NCBI RefSeq assembly: GCF_023544665.1
Contig: NZ_JAMJFL010000030.1
Span: 29,611-93,610, forward strand
Reading direction: 5' to 3'
Length of the DNA: 64,000 bases
Source: Streptomyces sp. YS415
GTDB taxonomy: Bacteria > Actinomycetota > Actinomycetes > Streptomycetales > Streptomycetaceae
The notes under the pieces are model-generated. The model had not been told where the DNA came from. It saw only the letters and a program-made list of their open reading frames with translations, and made no database searches. Shown here piece after piece: positions 15,631 to 24,585 of the stretch (its first letter is position 1; every line of letters begins with the position of its first letter). Made by a program: the position numbers and the translations under genes.

Positions 15631-16680
15631 GTGACGGAAACCCCAGTGATCACCACATCGGGCCTGACCAAGGTCTACCGCACCGGCGGTCGAGAGGTCA
15701 CCGCCCTCGACGGCGTCGACCTGCACGTCCGCGAAGGCGAGGTGTACGGCGTCATCGGCCAGTCCGGCGCCGGAAAGTCCTCGCTCATCCGCTGCGTCAA
15801 CCTCCTGGAGCGCCCCACCGCCGGCACGGTCACCGTCGCCGGACAGGACCTCACCGCGCTCGCCGGGCGCGGCCCGCGCGCCGGCCGGGAGCTGCGGCAG
15901 GCGCGCAGCCGCATCGGCATGGTCTTCCAGCACTTCAACCTGCTGTCCTCGCGGACCGTGCGGGACAACGTCGAGCTGCCGCTGGAGATCCTCGGCACGT
16001 CCGGCAAGGAGCGCTCTCGCAAGGCGCTCGAACTGCTCGACCTGGTCGGCCTCGCCGACAAGGCGGGGGCCTACCCCGCCCAGCTGTCCGGCGGTCAGAA
16101 GCAGCGCGTCGGCATCGCCCGGGCGCTCGCCGGCGACCCCAAGGTGCTGCTCTCCGACGAGGCCACCAGCGCCCTCGACCCGGAGACCACCCGCTCCATC
16201 CTCCAGCTGCTGCGCGACCTGAACCGCCAGCTGGGGCTCACGGTCCTGCTCATCACCCATGAAATGGACGTCGTGAAGTCGATCTGCGACTCCGCCGCGC
16301 TCATGGAGAACGGCCGCATCGTCGAGTCCGGCACCGTCAGCGAACTGCTGGCCACCCCCGGCTCCGAGCTGGCCTCCGCGCTGTTCCCGGTGACCGGCGA
16401 CGCCACCGGCACCGACCGCACCGTCGTCGACGTCACCTTCCACGGCGAGACCGCCACCCAGCCGGTCGTCTCCCAGCTGGCGCGCACCTACAACATCGAC
16501 ATATCGATCCTCGGCGCCGCCATCGACACCGTCGGCGGCCTCCAGGTCGGCCGGATGCGCATCGAACTGCCCGGCCGCTACGAGGACAACGTCGTGCCGA
16601 TCGGCTTCCTGCGCGAACAGGGCCTCCAGATCGACGTACTGGGCCAGGAGCCCGTTCTGATCGAGGAAGGTGCCAAGTGA
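15631..16680 (+). CDS. metN: Methionine ABC transporter ATPase
   Basis: 349 aa. Walker A is GQSGAGKSSLIR, the signature LSGGQKQRVGIARAL, and Walker B VLLSDEATSALDP. The C-terminal 80 residues (FHGETATQPVVSQLARTYNIDISILGA) are the NIL domain, which senses methionine in MetN proteins and inhibits transport. It powers D/L-methionine uptake with MetI and MetQ. The GTG start at 15631 is used; a GTG at 15646 is also possible. The stop overlaps the metI start (GTGA). The upstream leader peptide suggests regulation by Met/Cys supply. Confidence 0.93.
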   Translation: MTETPVITTSGLTKVYRTGGREVTALDGVDLHVREGEVYGVIGQSGAGKSSLIRCVNLLERPTAGTVTVAGQDLTALAGRGPRAGRELRQARSRIGMVFQHFNLLSSRTVRDNVELPLEILGTSGKERSRKALELLDLVGLADKAGAYPAQLSGGQKQRVGIARALAGDPKVLLSDEATSALDPETTRSILQLLRDLNRQLGLTVLLITHEMDVVKSICDSAALMENGRIVESGTVSELLATPGSELASALFPVTGDATGTDRTVVDVTFHGETATQPVVSQLARTYNIDISILGAAIDTVGGLQVGRMRIELPGRYEDNVVPIGFLREQGLQIDVLGQEPVLIEEGAK

Positions 16681-17402
16681 CCTGGTCCGAGATGCAGCCG
16701 CTGCTGGAGCAGGCGTGCTGGGACACCCTCTACATGGTCGGCTGGTCCACGCTCATCGCCGTCGTCGGCGGCCTCCCGCTCGGCGTCCTGCTCGTCCTCA
16801 CCGACCGCGGCGGACTGCTCCAGAACGTCGTCGCCAACAAGGTCATCGGGCAGGTCGTGAACGTCGCTCGCTCGATGCCGTTCATCATCCTGATGGTCGC
16901 GCTGATGGGCTTCACCCGCTCGATCACCGGCACCACCATCGGCCGTGAGGCCGCCATCGTGCCGCTCGCCATCGGCGCCATCCCCTTCTTCGCGCGGCTG
17001 GTCGAGACGGCGGTCCGGGAAGTGGACGGCGGGCTCGTCGAGGCCGTGCAGTCGATGGGCGGCAACACCTGGACGATCGTGCGCAAGGTCCTCGTACCCG
17101 AGTCCCTGCCCTCGCTGATCGCCTCCACCACGACCACGATCGTCGCCCTCATCGGCTACTCCGCGATGGCCGGCACGGTCGGCGCGGGCGGCCTCGGCGA
17201 CATCGCCATCCGCTACGGCTACCAGCGCTTCGAGACCGAACTGATGTGGATCACCGTGGCGATCCTCGCCGTGGTCATCTCCCTCATCCAGTTCGCCGGC
17301 GACTACGCCGCCCGCTCGCTGCACCGCCGCAGCGGCACCTCGGGCCCCGCCCCCAGGCTTCGGCTGCTGAAGGCCGCGACGGCCACCAGCAAGACCGTCT
17401 GA
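16677..17402 (+). CDS. metI: Methionine ABC transporter permease
   Basis: 241 aa, about five to six membrane helices of the MetI type (TLYMVGWSTLIAVVGGLPLGVLLVLT, SMPFIILMVALMGFTR). The EAA coupling loop is VETAVREVDGGLVEAVQSMGGNTW. It forms the membrane channel of the methionine importer. GTG start overlaps the metN stop by 4 nt; metQ follows after 54 nt. Confidence 0.93.
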   Translation: MTWSEMQPLLEQACWDTLYMVGWSTLIAVVGGLPLGVLLVLTDRGGLLQNVVANKVIGQVVNVARSMPFIILMVALMGFTRSITGTTIGREAAIVPLAIGAIPFFARLVETAVREVDGGLVEAVQSMGGNTWTIVRKVLVPESLPSLIASTTTTIVALIGYSAMAGTVGAGGLGDIAIRYGYQRFETELMWITVAILAVVISLIQFAGDYAARSLHRRSGTSGPAPRLRLLKAATATSKTV

Positions 17403-17456
17403 AACCCCCCGTACAACCCAACACGGGGTCGCACCACCTCAGGAAAGGCACTTTTC

Positions 17457-18287
17457 GTGCGTAACACTGCCAAGATCACCACCGCCGTCCTCGCCGCCGG
17501 AGCCCTCACCCTCGGGCTCACCGCCTGCGGCTCCTCCGACAGCGACTCCTCCTCCGACACCAGCGGACCGCTGGTCGTCGCCGCGAGCCCCGTCCCGCAC
17601 GCCGAGATCCTCACCTACGTGAAGGACAACCTGGCGAAGGACGCGGGCCTGGACCTGGAGGTCCGGGAGTTCACCGACTACGTCACGCCGAACACGGCGA
17701 CGGAGGACGGCTCGGTCGACGCCAACTACTTCCAGAACCAGCCGTACCTCGACGACTTCAACAAGAAGAACGGCACCCACATCGTGCCCGTCGTCACGGT
17801 CCACCTGGAGCCGCTCGGCCTCTACTCCAGCAAGGTCAAGAGCGCCGACGACCTCAAGAGCGGTGCCACGATCGCCGTCCCGAACGACAGCGTCAACGAG
17901 GCCCGTGCCCTCAAGCTGCTCGACGCCAACGGCATCATCACGCTCAAGGACGGCGTGGGCAACGAGGCGACCCCGGCCGACATCGTCAAGAACCCGAAGA
18001 ACCTCAAGTTCAAGGAGCTGGAGGCGGCCCAGACCCCGCGCTCCCTGAACGACGTCGACGCCGCGGTCATCAACGGCAACTACGCCATCGAGGCCGACCT
18101 CAAGCCCGCCGAGGACGCCCTCGTCCTGGAGTCCGCCGACGACAACCCGTACGGCAACTTCCTCGCCGTGAAGGAGGGCGGCGAGGACGACCCGCGGGTG
18201 AAGAAGCTCGCCAAGCTCCTGACGTCCCCCGAGGTCAAGAAGTTCATCGAGGACAAGTACGCCGGTTCCGTCATCGCCTCCTTCTGA
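17457..18287 (+). CDS. metQ: Methionine-binding lipoprotein
   Basis: 276 aa NlpA/MetQ lipoprotein. The signal ends in a lipobox LTACG (Cys about residue 23), then a Ser/Asp linker and the binding domain beginning LVVAASPVPHAEILTYVKD. The YFQNQPYLDDFNKKNG and GATIAVPNDSVNEARAL blocks are family hallmarks. It is anchored outside the membrane and delivers methionine to MetNI. The GTG start at 17457 follows AGGAAAGG. A long hairpin ends the operon. Confidence 0.94.
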   Translation: MRNTAKITTAVLAAGALTLGLTACGSSDSDSSSDTSGPLVVAASPVPHAEILTYVKDNLAKDAGLDLEVREFTDYVTPNTATEDGSVDANYFQNQPYLDDFNKKNGTHIVPVVTVHLEPLGLYSSKVKSADDLKSGATIAVPNDSVNEARALKLLDANGIITLKDGVGNEATPADIVKNPKNLKFKELEAAQTPRSLNDVDAAVINGNYAIEADLKPAEDALVLESADDNPYGNFLAVKEGGEDDPRVKKLAKLLTSPEVKKFIEDKYAGSVIASF

Positions 18288-18308
18288 CCGACGCCGTAAG
18301 CCGACGCG

Positions 18309-18358
18309 CCGCAGCACGGGTTCCGCCCTCGTCGAACAGGGCGGACCCTGTGGTGCGG
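18309..18358 (+). terminator. Terminator of metNIQ
   Basis: CCGCCCT (18323-18329) pairs with AGGGCGG (18338-18344); the stem extends outward with bulges to CCGC...GCGG (18309/18358). It lies 22 nt after the metQ stop. Confidence 0.7.
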
Positions 18359-18428
18359 TCGGGTGCTTTCATGCTGCATGCTGGGCAGTTCAGCAGGCCC
18401 GACGGTTTCGAAGGTTACGGAGCGGCGC

Positions 18429-19067
18429 ATGACGAGCACCTTCCCCAACATCTCCATCAGCACGGAGCGGTTGGTGCTGCGTCCCCTGGACGAGGACGAT
18501 GTGCCCGCCCTGACCGAGATGATGAACGACGAGCAGGTCGCCGCCTGGACCGACGTGCCGCGGCCCTTCACCCGGGCCGGCGCGCACACCTGGATCACCG
18601 AGTACGCCCCCGCCCAGCGCACCGGCGGCCACGGTCTGGACCTCGCCGTCACCGAGTTCCTCACCCAGCGCCTGGTCGGCATCGTCCAACTCGGCAGGAC
18701 CAACTGGCACATCCGCTCCACCGAGCTGTCGTACATCATCGCGCCCTGGGCCCGCGGCGAGGGATACGCCTCCGAGGCCGCCCTCGCCACCGCCCAATGG
18801 CTCTTCGGCGACCAGAAGTTCGAGCGCATCGAGCTGCGCACGGCCGCCGGCAACACCGCCTCCCAGCAGGTCGCCCAGAAGATCGGCTGCATCAGCGAGG
18901 GCGTCCTGCGCAACGCCTGCATAGCGCACGTCCGCGCCGACGACGGCACCTGGAGCGACCTGCGCACCGACTTCATCGTCTGGAGCCTGCTGCCCGAGGA
19001 CCTGGAGGGCGCGGCGGAGCAGCTGGCCGACTCCAGCGGGTTCACGTCCTACTCCGACTGGAATTGA
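18429..19067 (+). CDS. GNAT acetyltransferase, RimJ/RimL type
   Basis: 212 aa. It begins ISTERLVLRPLDEDDVPAL like RimJ/RimL enzymes, has the acetyl-CoA region IIAPWARGEGYASEAALATAQWLF and the RIELRTAAGNTASQQVAQKIGC block. The acceptor may be a protein N-terminus or a small molecule. The ATG at 18429 is chosen because the domain begins there; the frame is open upstream to 18363 without typical residues. Confidence 0.88.
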   Translation: MTSTFPNISISTERLVLRPLDEDDVPALTEMMNDEQVAAWTDVPRPFTRAGAHTWITEYAPAQRTGGHGLDLAVTEFLTQRLVGIVQLGRTNWHIRSTELSYIIAPWARGEGYASEAALATAQWLFGDQKFERIELRTAAGNTASQQVAQKIGCISEGVLRNACIAHVRADDGTWSDLRTDFIVWSLLPEDLEGAAEQLADSSGFTSYSDWN

Positions 19068-19134
19068 CCCCGGCCGGACGGGATACCCTCAGGCTGCCCC
19101 GTCCACCTGCGCAAAACCCTGGAGACTGACGACG

Positions 19135-20346
19135 ATGGCCGACCGGGTCACGGTGATCGGATGGGACGGCTCGCCGCTGACCGACGCGGCACGCTCCGCC
19201 CTCGGCGCCGCCACGCTGGTGGCCGGTGCCGCGCACCACCTGGCGCTGCCCGAGGTACCCGCCACCGCCGAGCGCATCCGCCTCGGCAGCGTCGGCCTCG
19301 CCGCCCGCCGGATCGCCGGCCACCGCGGCACGGCGGTCGTCCTCGCGGACGGCGATCCCGGCTTCTTCGGCGTCGTACGCACCCTGCGCGCGCCCGAGTT
19401 CGGCCTGGAGGTCGAGGTCGTGCCCGGCGTCTCCTCGGTCGCCGCCGCCTTCGCCCGCGCCGGTATGCCCTGGGACGACGCCCACGTGGTCGTCGCACAC
19501 CCGCGCACCCTGCGGCGCGCGGTGAACGTGTGCCGAGCCCACCCCAAGGTCGCCGTCCTCACCTCGCCCGGCGCGGGCCCCGCCGAACTCGGCCTCCTCC
19601 TCGAAGGCGTCCACCGCACCTTCGTCATCTGCGAGGAACTCGGCACCGCACGCGAACAGGTCACCGTGGTCACCTCCGACAAGGCCGCCGACCACACCTG
19701 GCGCGACCCCAACCTAGTCATCGTCATCGGCGGCACGGCCGGGGCGTCGGAGGACGGCGGCTGGATCGCGGGCCGCGACCCGTCCGCCGGCCCGCGCGGC
19801 TGGACCCTGCCCGCCGAGTCCTACGGCGGCCTCGTGGGCGAGGGCGAGCTGGAACCGCTGCGCGCCGCCCAACTCGCCCGGCTCGGCCCCCGCATGGGGG
19901 ACCTGGTGTGGGACATCGGCTGCGGCAGCGGCGCCTTCGCCACCGAGGCCGCCCGGGCCGGGGCCGCCGTCATCGCCGTCGACCGCGACCCACGGGCCTG
20001 CGACCGCACCGAGTCCAACGCCCGCGCCCTCGGCGTCCAGCTCCAGGTGGTCCAGGGCACCGCCCCGCACGTCCTGGAGAACCTGCCCGAACCGGACGTC
20101 GTACGCGTCGGCGGCGGGGGAGCGGCGGTCGTCTCCGCGGTCGCCGACCGCCGTCCGCAGCGCATCGTCACGCACGCCGCCACCCGCGACGAGGCCGAGA
20201 TCGTCGGCCGGGACCTGACCGAGCACGGCTACCGGGTGGAATGCGCCCTGCTCCAGTCCGTCGAACTCGACACCCGGGCCTGGACCGAGCGGGAGCGGAG
20301 TGTCGCGTTCCTGCTCAGCGGCCTGCTGCCGGACAGAACGCCCTGA
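19135..20346 (+). CDS. cobL: Precorrin-6Y C5,15-methyltransferase (decarboxylating), CbiE-CbiT fusion
   Basis: 403 aa. Residues 1 to about 200 are a CbiE-type SAM methyltransferase (LADGDPGFFGVVRTL, VEVVPGVSSVAAAFARAGMPWDDA). From about 215 comes a CbiT-type domain with the SAM loop VWDIGCGSGAFATEAARAGA and AVDRDPRACDRTESNA. Together they methylate C5 and C15 and decarboxylate the acetate chain in corrin ring synthesis. The next genes are also for B12. A 366-nt gap separates it from the BluB-CobT gene. Confidence 0.92.
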   Translation: MADRVTVIGWDGSPLTDAARSALGAATLVAGAAHHLALPEVPATAERIRLGSVGLAARRIAGHRGTAVVLADGDPGFFGVVRTLRAPEFGLEVEVVPGVSSVAAAFARAGMPWDDAHVVVAHPRTLRRAVNVCRAHPKVAVLTSPGAGPAELGLLLEGVHRTFVICEELGTAREQVTVVTSDKAADHTWRDPNLVIVIGGTAGASEDGGWIAGRDPSAGPRGWTLPAESYGGLVGEGELEPLRAAQLARLGPRMGDLVWDIGCGSGAFATEAARAGAAVIAVDRDPRACDRTESNARALGVQLQVVQGTAPHVLENLPEPDVVRVGGGGAAVVSAVADRRPQRIVTHAATRDEAEIVGRDLTEHGYRVECALLQSVELDTRAWTERERSVAFLLSGLLPDRTP

Positions 20347-20712
20347 CCCCGATCCCGTCCCCGTGATCCTGTTGTCGTACCGCGCGCGGTAGGCTGGCCG
20401 ATCGTGGCACCGCACTCGGACACCCGACGCTTCGTAGGTCAATGTCCCGAAAACACGCCCGGTTTGGGGTGGGTGTGGTACGGCAGAACCGGAGGACGCG
20501 CAACGTGGCGCAGTCCACAGCGGGATCGTCGCGGATGAAGCTGTCGTGACGGGCCAACGGCCGCGACAATGCCAGTTAATGGCTTTGTCGTCTTTGTGGA
20601 CGGGTCGTTCGTGCCGCTGGGCGCGCACGCTCGTTCTTCAATACGGGGCGGTCGGTGCGCCGCTCCGGGTGAGCTGGTCGTGGAAGCACTAACCGATGGG
20701 CGAGGGGTACGC
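20347..20712. other. Intergenic gap between cobL and the BluB-CobT gene
   Basis: 366 nt without a convincing gene. A GC-rich hairpin (ACGCCC...GGGTGT) lies near 20455-20480. The downstream frame is open from 20569 but those 48 residues look non-coding. I looked for a cobalamin riboswitch B12 box and did not find one. Confidence 0.5.
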
Positions 20713-23700
20713 ATGACCGACACCGGCCAGGTCCCGGGCGAGGGACTGCCGGAGAACGCAGGCATGGTGGAGCAGCCGGGCGTCCCCGCGCCCGGTGCGT
20801 ACACCTACCTCTCCGAGACCACCGCCGAGGACGACGACCTGTTGCTGCTGCCCGGTGCCCAGAGCGCCTGGGGCAACGAGGTCGCCCCGCCCGCGCCGGA
20901 GCCGGTCGTGGAGGCCCTGCACGAGCCCGGTGCGCACGAGATGTCCGGCCGCGACAGCGGCTCGGTCGACGTTAGTGCGGTCCGGGTGCCCGGTCCCGCG
21001 CCGATCCCTCCGACGACCCCGCGCCGCCCGCTGCACCTCGGCCCGCCGACCCCGGACGCCTCCGCCAGCCCGGTCCGCTCCCTCGCCGACCGCGGCGCGG
21101 TCGGCGCCCCGCCGGTACGGCAGCCGACGCCCTCCCTGGCAGGCCCGGAGTACCTCGACATCCCGGGCCCCCAGCCGGCGACGCCCTGGGGGACCCCCAT
21201 GCCCGCACCCGCCGCGCCGGTGAGCCCCGAGGTCTCGGCTGCGGAAACGGTTGTTCCGGCGCCCGCGCCGGAAGAGGCCCAGCAGATCCCGGTGACTCCG
21301 GTCGTGGACGAGGCGTCCGTGCCCGGGGCGCAGTTCCCCGTGGCCGGGGGCGAGCCGGGCGGCGGTTTCGAGGCGGCCCAGGCCGTGCAGCCGGTCGCGG
21401 AGCCCCAGGTCGCGCCTGCGGATGTTCAGGCGCCGGGTGCCGAGGCCGTGGCACCGGAGGTCGCGGTTCCCGAAGCCGTGATCCCCGATCCGGAACCCGC
21501 CGCGGTTCCGGAGCCGCCGGTGGAGGAGGCGGTCGCACCGGAGGCCCCGGTGACGGTGGAGCCCGTCGTACCGGATGCCGCGCAGGCCCCGGAGCCCGTC
21601 GTACCGGAGGCGCCGCAGGCTGCCGAGCTGCCGGAGTCTGTCGTACCGGATGCCGCGCAGGTGCCGGAGGGCCCGGAGTCCGTCGTACAGGACCCCGAGT
21701 CCGTAGCGCCGCGGGGTGCCGAGCCGCCCGAGTCCGTCGTACCGGAGGCGCCGCAGACCGCCGACGTCCCGGAGCCCGTCGTACCGGATGTCGCGCAGGT
21801 CCCCCAGGTCCCGGAGTCCGTCGTACCGGACGCCGCGCAGGCGGCCGAGGCCCCCGAGTTCGTCGTACCCGACGCGCCGCAGACCGCCCAGGCTCCCGAG
21901 TCCGTCGTGCCCGACGCGCCGCAAGCCCCCGAGGCCCCCGAGTCCCTCGCCCCCGAGCTGGTCCCGGCCGTGGCCGAGTCATCGCCCGCGCCTGAAGCAC
22001 CGCACGCGCCCGAGGCCCCGTACGTCGATGCCTCGCCCGCGCCGGAGCCGGCCCAGGAGACCCCCGAGCCCCCCGTCGCCTTCGTGGAGACCTCCGCCGA
22101 GCCCCCGGCCGAGCCCGCCGCGCCCGTCGTAGCGGAGGCCCCCGCCGCAGGAGAGGCCCCGGCCGACACCCCCGAGCCCGCCTCGCACGCTAAGCCCGCC
22201 TCGCACCCCGAGCCCGTTCCGCAGCCCGGCCCCGCCCCGTACGCCGAGCCCACCCAGTACCCCGAGCCCACCACCACTCCGCACCCCGACCCCGCCCCCG
22301 TCGAAGCGCACCCCGTCCCCCCGCTCGCCGAGGCGCCGCAGGCACCCGCGTCGCAGGCACCCGCGCCGCAGCCCTACGTCGCCGACCCCGCCGGCCCGCA
22401 GCTGCGGACGCCGGAGGCCACCGTGCCGATGGAGCCCCGGCCGGGGCAGCCGCTCGGGCAGTTCGTGCCGGTGGACGGCCAGGTGCCGACCACCCCGCAC
22501 CTCGCGCCGACCCCGCCCCAGCCGACCGTCCTCCCCGTGGAGGAAGTCCCCGAGGTCCCCGCCCCCCGCGCGGGCGACCCTGAACTCGTACAGCACGCGG
22601 AGGACCTGGACACCCGGGCCGCCGAGCAGGAAGAGAGCACGGCCCCCGTGGCAGAAGCACGACAGTCCACCGGCCCGGCCGCGCCCGCCTACGACGACGC
22701 CGAACGCGAGGCCGTGCTGAAGGTCATGCGCGAGCGCCGTGACATCCGCAACGGCTTCCGCAGCGACCCCATCCCGCACGAGGTGCTGCTGCGCGTCCTG
22801 GAGGCCGCCCACACGGCCCCGTCCGTCGGCCACTCGCAGCCCTGGGACTTCGTCGTCATCCGCTCCGCCGAGACCCGGCGGTCGATGCACGAACTGGCGA
22901 TGCGCCAGCGCGACGCGTACGCGAAGTCGCTGCCCAAGGGCCGGGCGAAGCAGTTCAAGGAACTGAAGATCGAGGCCATCCTCGACACCCCGGTGAACAT
23001 CGTGGTCACCGCCGACCCGACCCGCGGCGGCCGGCACACCCTGGGCCGCCACACCCAGCCGCAGATGGCCCCGTACTCCTCCGCGCTCGCCGTGGAGAAC
23101 CTCTGGCTCGCCGCCCGCGCCGAGGGCCTCGGCGTCGGCTGGGTCAGCTTCTTCGACGAGCGCGAGATGGTCCGCGCCCTGGGCCTGCCCGACCACCTGG
23201 AGGTCGTCGCCTACCTGTGCGTCGGGTATGTCGACGAGTTCCCGGACGAGCCCGAGCTGATGCAGGCCGGCTGGTCCAAGCGCCGCCCGCTGTCCTGGGT
23301 GGTCCACGAGGAGACGTACGGCCGTCGCGCCCTGCCCGGTGAGGACCCGCACGACCTGCTCGGCGAGACCGTCGCCCAGATCCGCCCGCTGGACGCCAAG
23401 GCGCTCGGCGAGGCGTGGGAGCGGCAGAAGCGGATGACCAAGCCGGCCGGCGCACTCGGCATGCTGGAGATCATTTCCGCCCAGCTGTCCGGGCTGTCCC
23501 GCCAGTGTCCGCCGCCGATCCCGGAGCCCGCGGCCGTCGCGATCTTCGCCGGCGACCACGGGGTGCACGCCCAGGGCGTGACCCCCTGGCCGCAGGAGGT
23601 GACGGCCCAGATGGTCGCCAACTTCCTCGGCGGCGGAGCGGTCTGCAACGCCTTCGCCGGCCAGGTCGGCGCCGAGGTGTGCGTGGTGGACGTGGGCGTG

Positions 23701-24405
23701 GCGGCGGACCTGCCCGCCACCCCCGGCCTGCTGCCCCGCAAGGTCCGCGCGGGCACGTCCGACATGACCACCGGCGCCGCGATGACCCGCGAGGAGGCCA
23801 AGCAGGCCATCGAGGTGGGCATCGAGACGGCCCGCGACCTGGTGGCGGCCGGCAACAAGGCCCTGCTGACCGGCGAGATGGGCATCGCCAACACCACCTC
23901 CTCGGCGGCCCTGATCTCGGTGTTCACCGGCGCCGACCCGGCCGAGGTGACGGGCCGGGGCACCGGCATCAACGACGAGACCCTCGCCCGCAAGACCGAG
24001 GTGGTCCGCCGGGCCCTCGAACTCCACCAGCCCGACCCGGCCGACCCCATCGGCGTCCTCGCCGCGATCGGCGGTTTCGAGCACGCGGCGATGGTGGGCC
24101 TGCTGCTCGGCGGCGCGTCCCTGCGTACGCCGGTGATCCTGGACGGCGTCAGCGCGGGCGCCGCGGCCCTGGTCGCCCGCGCCATCGCCCCCGAGGTCCT
24201 GGCCGCGTGCATCGCGGGCCACCGCAGCGCGGAGCCGGGCCATGTGGCGGCCCTGAACAAGCTGGGCCTGCGCCCGCTGGTCGACCTCGACCTCCGCCTC
24301 GGCGAGGGCACGGGCGCGCTCCTGGCGCTGCCCCTGGTCCAGAGCACGGCGAGAGCGATGCACGAGGTGGCGACGTTCGACTCGGCGGGAGTCACCGAGA
24401 AGTAG
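20713..24405 (+). CDS. cobT: BluB-CobT fusion with long Pro/Glu/Val-rich N-terminus
   Basis: 1230 aa, three parts. Residues 1 to about 655 are low-complexity, rich in Pro, Ala, Glu and Val, with an imperfect repeat like PESVVPDAAQAPE, densest at about 280-425. Residues about 658-880 are a BluB-type flavin domain (RRDIRNGFRSDPIPHEVLLR, SVGHSQPWDFVVI), which makes 5,6-dimethylbenzimidazole from FMNH2. Residues about 885-1222 are CobT (AIFAGDHGVHAQGVTPWP, GEMGIANTTSSAAL, RGTGINDETL, and LRLGEGTGALLALP with the catalytic Glu), which couples that base to nicotinate mononucleotide. One polypeptide thus makes and activates the lower ligand of B12. The ATG at 20713 is chosen as the first plausible one. 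The long N-terminus has no recognised role. Confidence 0.9.
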   Translation: MTDTGQVPGEGLPENAGMVEQPGVPAPGAYTYLSETTAEDDDLLLLPGAQSAWGNEVAPPAPEPVVEALHEPGAHEMSGRDSGSVDVSAVRVPGPAPIPPTTPRRPLHLGPPTPDASASPVRSLADRGAVGAPPVRQPTPSLAGPEYLDIPGPQPATPWGTPMPAPAAPVSPEVSAAETVVPAPAPEEAQQIPVTPVVDEASVPGAQFPVAGGEPGGGFEAAQAVQPVAEPQVAPADVQAPGAEAVAPEVAVPEAVIPDPEPAAVPEPPVEEAVAPEAPVTVEPVVPDAAQAPEPVVPEAPQAAELPESVVPDAAQVPEGPESVVQDPESVAPRGAEPPESVVPEAPQTADVPEPVVPDVAQVPQVPESVVPDAAQAAEAPEFVVPDAPQTAQAPESVVPDAPQAPEAPESLAPELVPAVAESSPAPEAPHAPEAPYVDASPAPEPAQETPEPPVAFVETSAEPPAEPAAPVVAEAPAAGEAPADTPEPASHAKPASHPEPVPQPGPAPYAEPTQYPEPTTTPHPDPAPVEAHPVPPLAEAPQAPASQAPAPQPYVADPAGPQLRTPEATVPMEPRPGQPLGQFVPVDGQVPTTPHLAPTPPQPTVLPVEEVPEVPAPRAGDPELVQHAEDLDTRAAEQEESTAPVAEARQSTGPAAPAYDDAEREAVLKVMRERRDIRNGFRSDPIPHEVLLRVLEAAHTAPSVGHSQPWDFVVIRSAETRRSMHELAMRQRDAYAKSLPKGRAKQFKELKIEAILDTPVNIVVTADPTRGGRHTLGRHTQPQMAPYSSALAVENLWLAARAEGLGVGWVSFFDEREMVRALGLPDHLEVVAYLCVGYVDEFPDEPELMQAGWSKRRPLSWVVHEETYGRRALPGEDPHDLLGETVAQIRPLDAKALGEAWERQKRMTKPAGALGMLEIISAQLSGLSRQCPPPIPEPAAVAIFAGDHGVHAQGVTPWPQEVTAQMVANFLGGGAVCNAFAGQVGAEVCVVDVGVAADLPATPGLLPRKVRAGTSDMTTGAAMTREEAKQAIEVGIETARDLVAAGNKALLTGEMGIANTTSSAALISVFTGADPAEVTGRGTGINDETLARKTEVVRRALELHQPDPADPIGVLAAIGGFEHAAMVGLLLGGASLRTPVILDGVSAGAAALVARAIAPEVLAACIAGHRSAEPGHVAALNKLGLRPLVDLDLRLGEGTGALLALPLVQSTARAMHEVATFDSAGVTEK

Positions 24406-24422
24406 GCGGCCGACCAGCGGCG

Positions 24423-24457
24423 TGGGCAGTCGTTCCGCACGGCGGAGCGACTGCCCA
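24423..24457 (+). terminator. Terminator of the cobT gene
   Basis: 16-bp stem TGGGCAGTCGTTCCGC / GCGGAGCGACTGCCCA (one G-T pair) with a 3-nt loop, 17 nt after the stop. Confidence 0.8.
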
Positions 24458-24585
24458 GGGCCCCGCCCGCCCGGGCCCGGTGACGCTGCTCAGCCATCGG
24501 ACACCTGCGCCGCCTCCACCGGCCGCCCCGTAAAATCCGCACGTCAGGGCATCGCACCACTGCCGCAAAAGGGAGCCAGACCCTC

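Noticed and set aside
20347..20712. Cobalamin riboswitch before the cobT gene
   Set aside because: The position is right, but I find no B12-box-like sequence or GCCACTG-type motif.
21979..24363. 794-aa minus-strand frame opposite the BluB-CobT gene
   Set aside because: Antisense shadow of a gene with clear BluB and CobT motifs.
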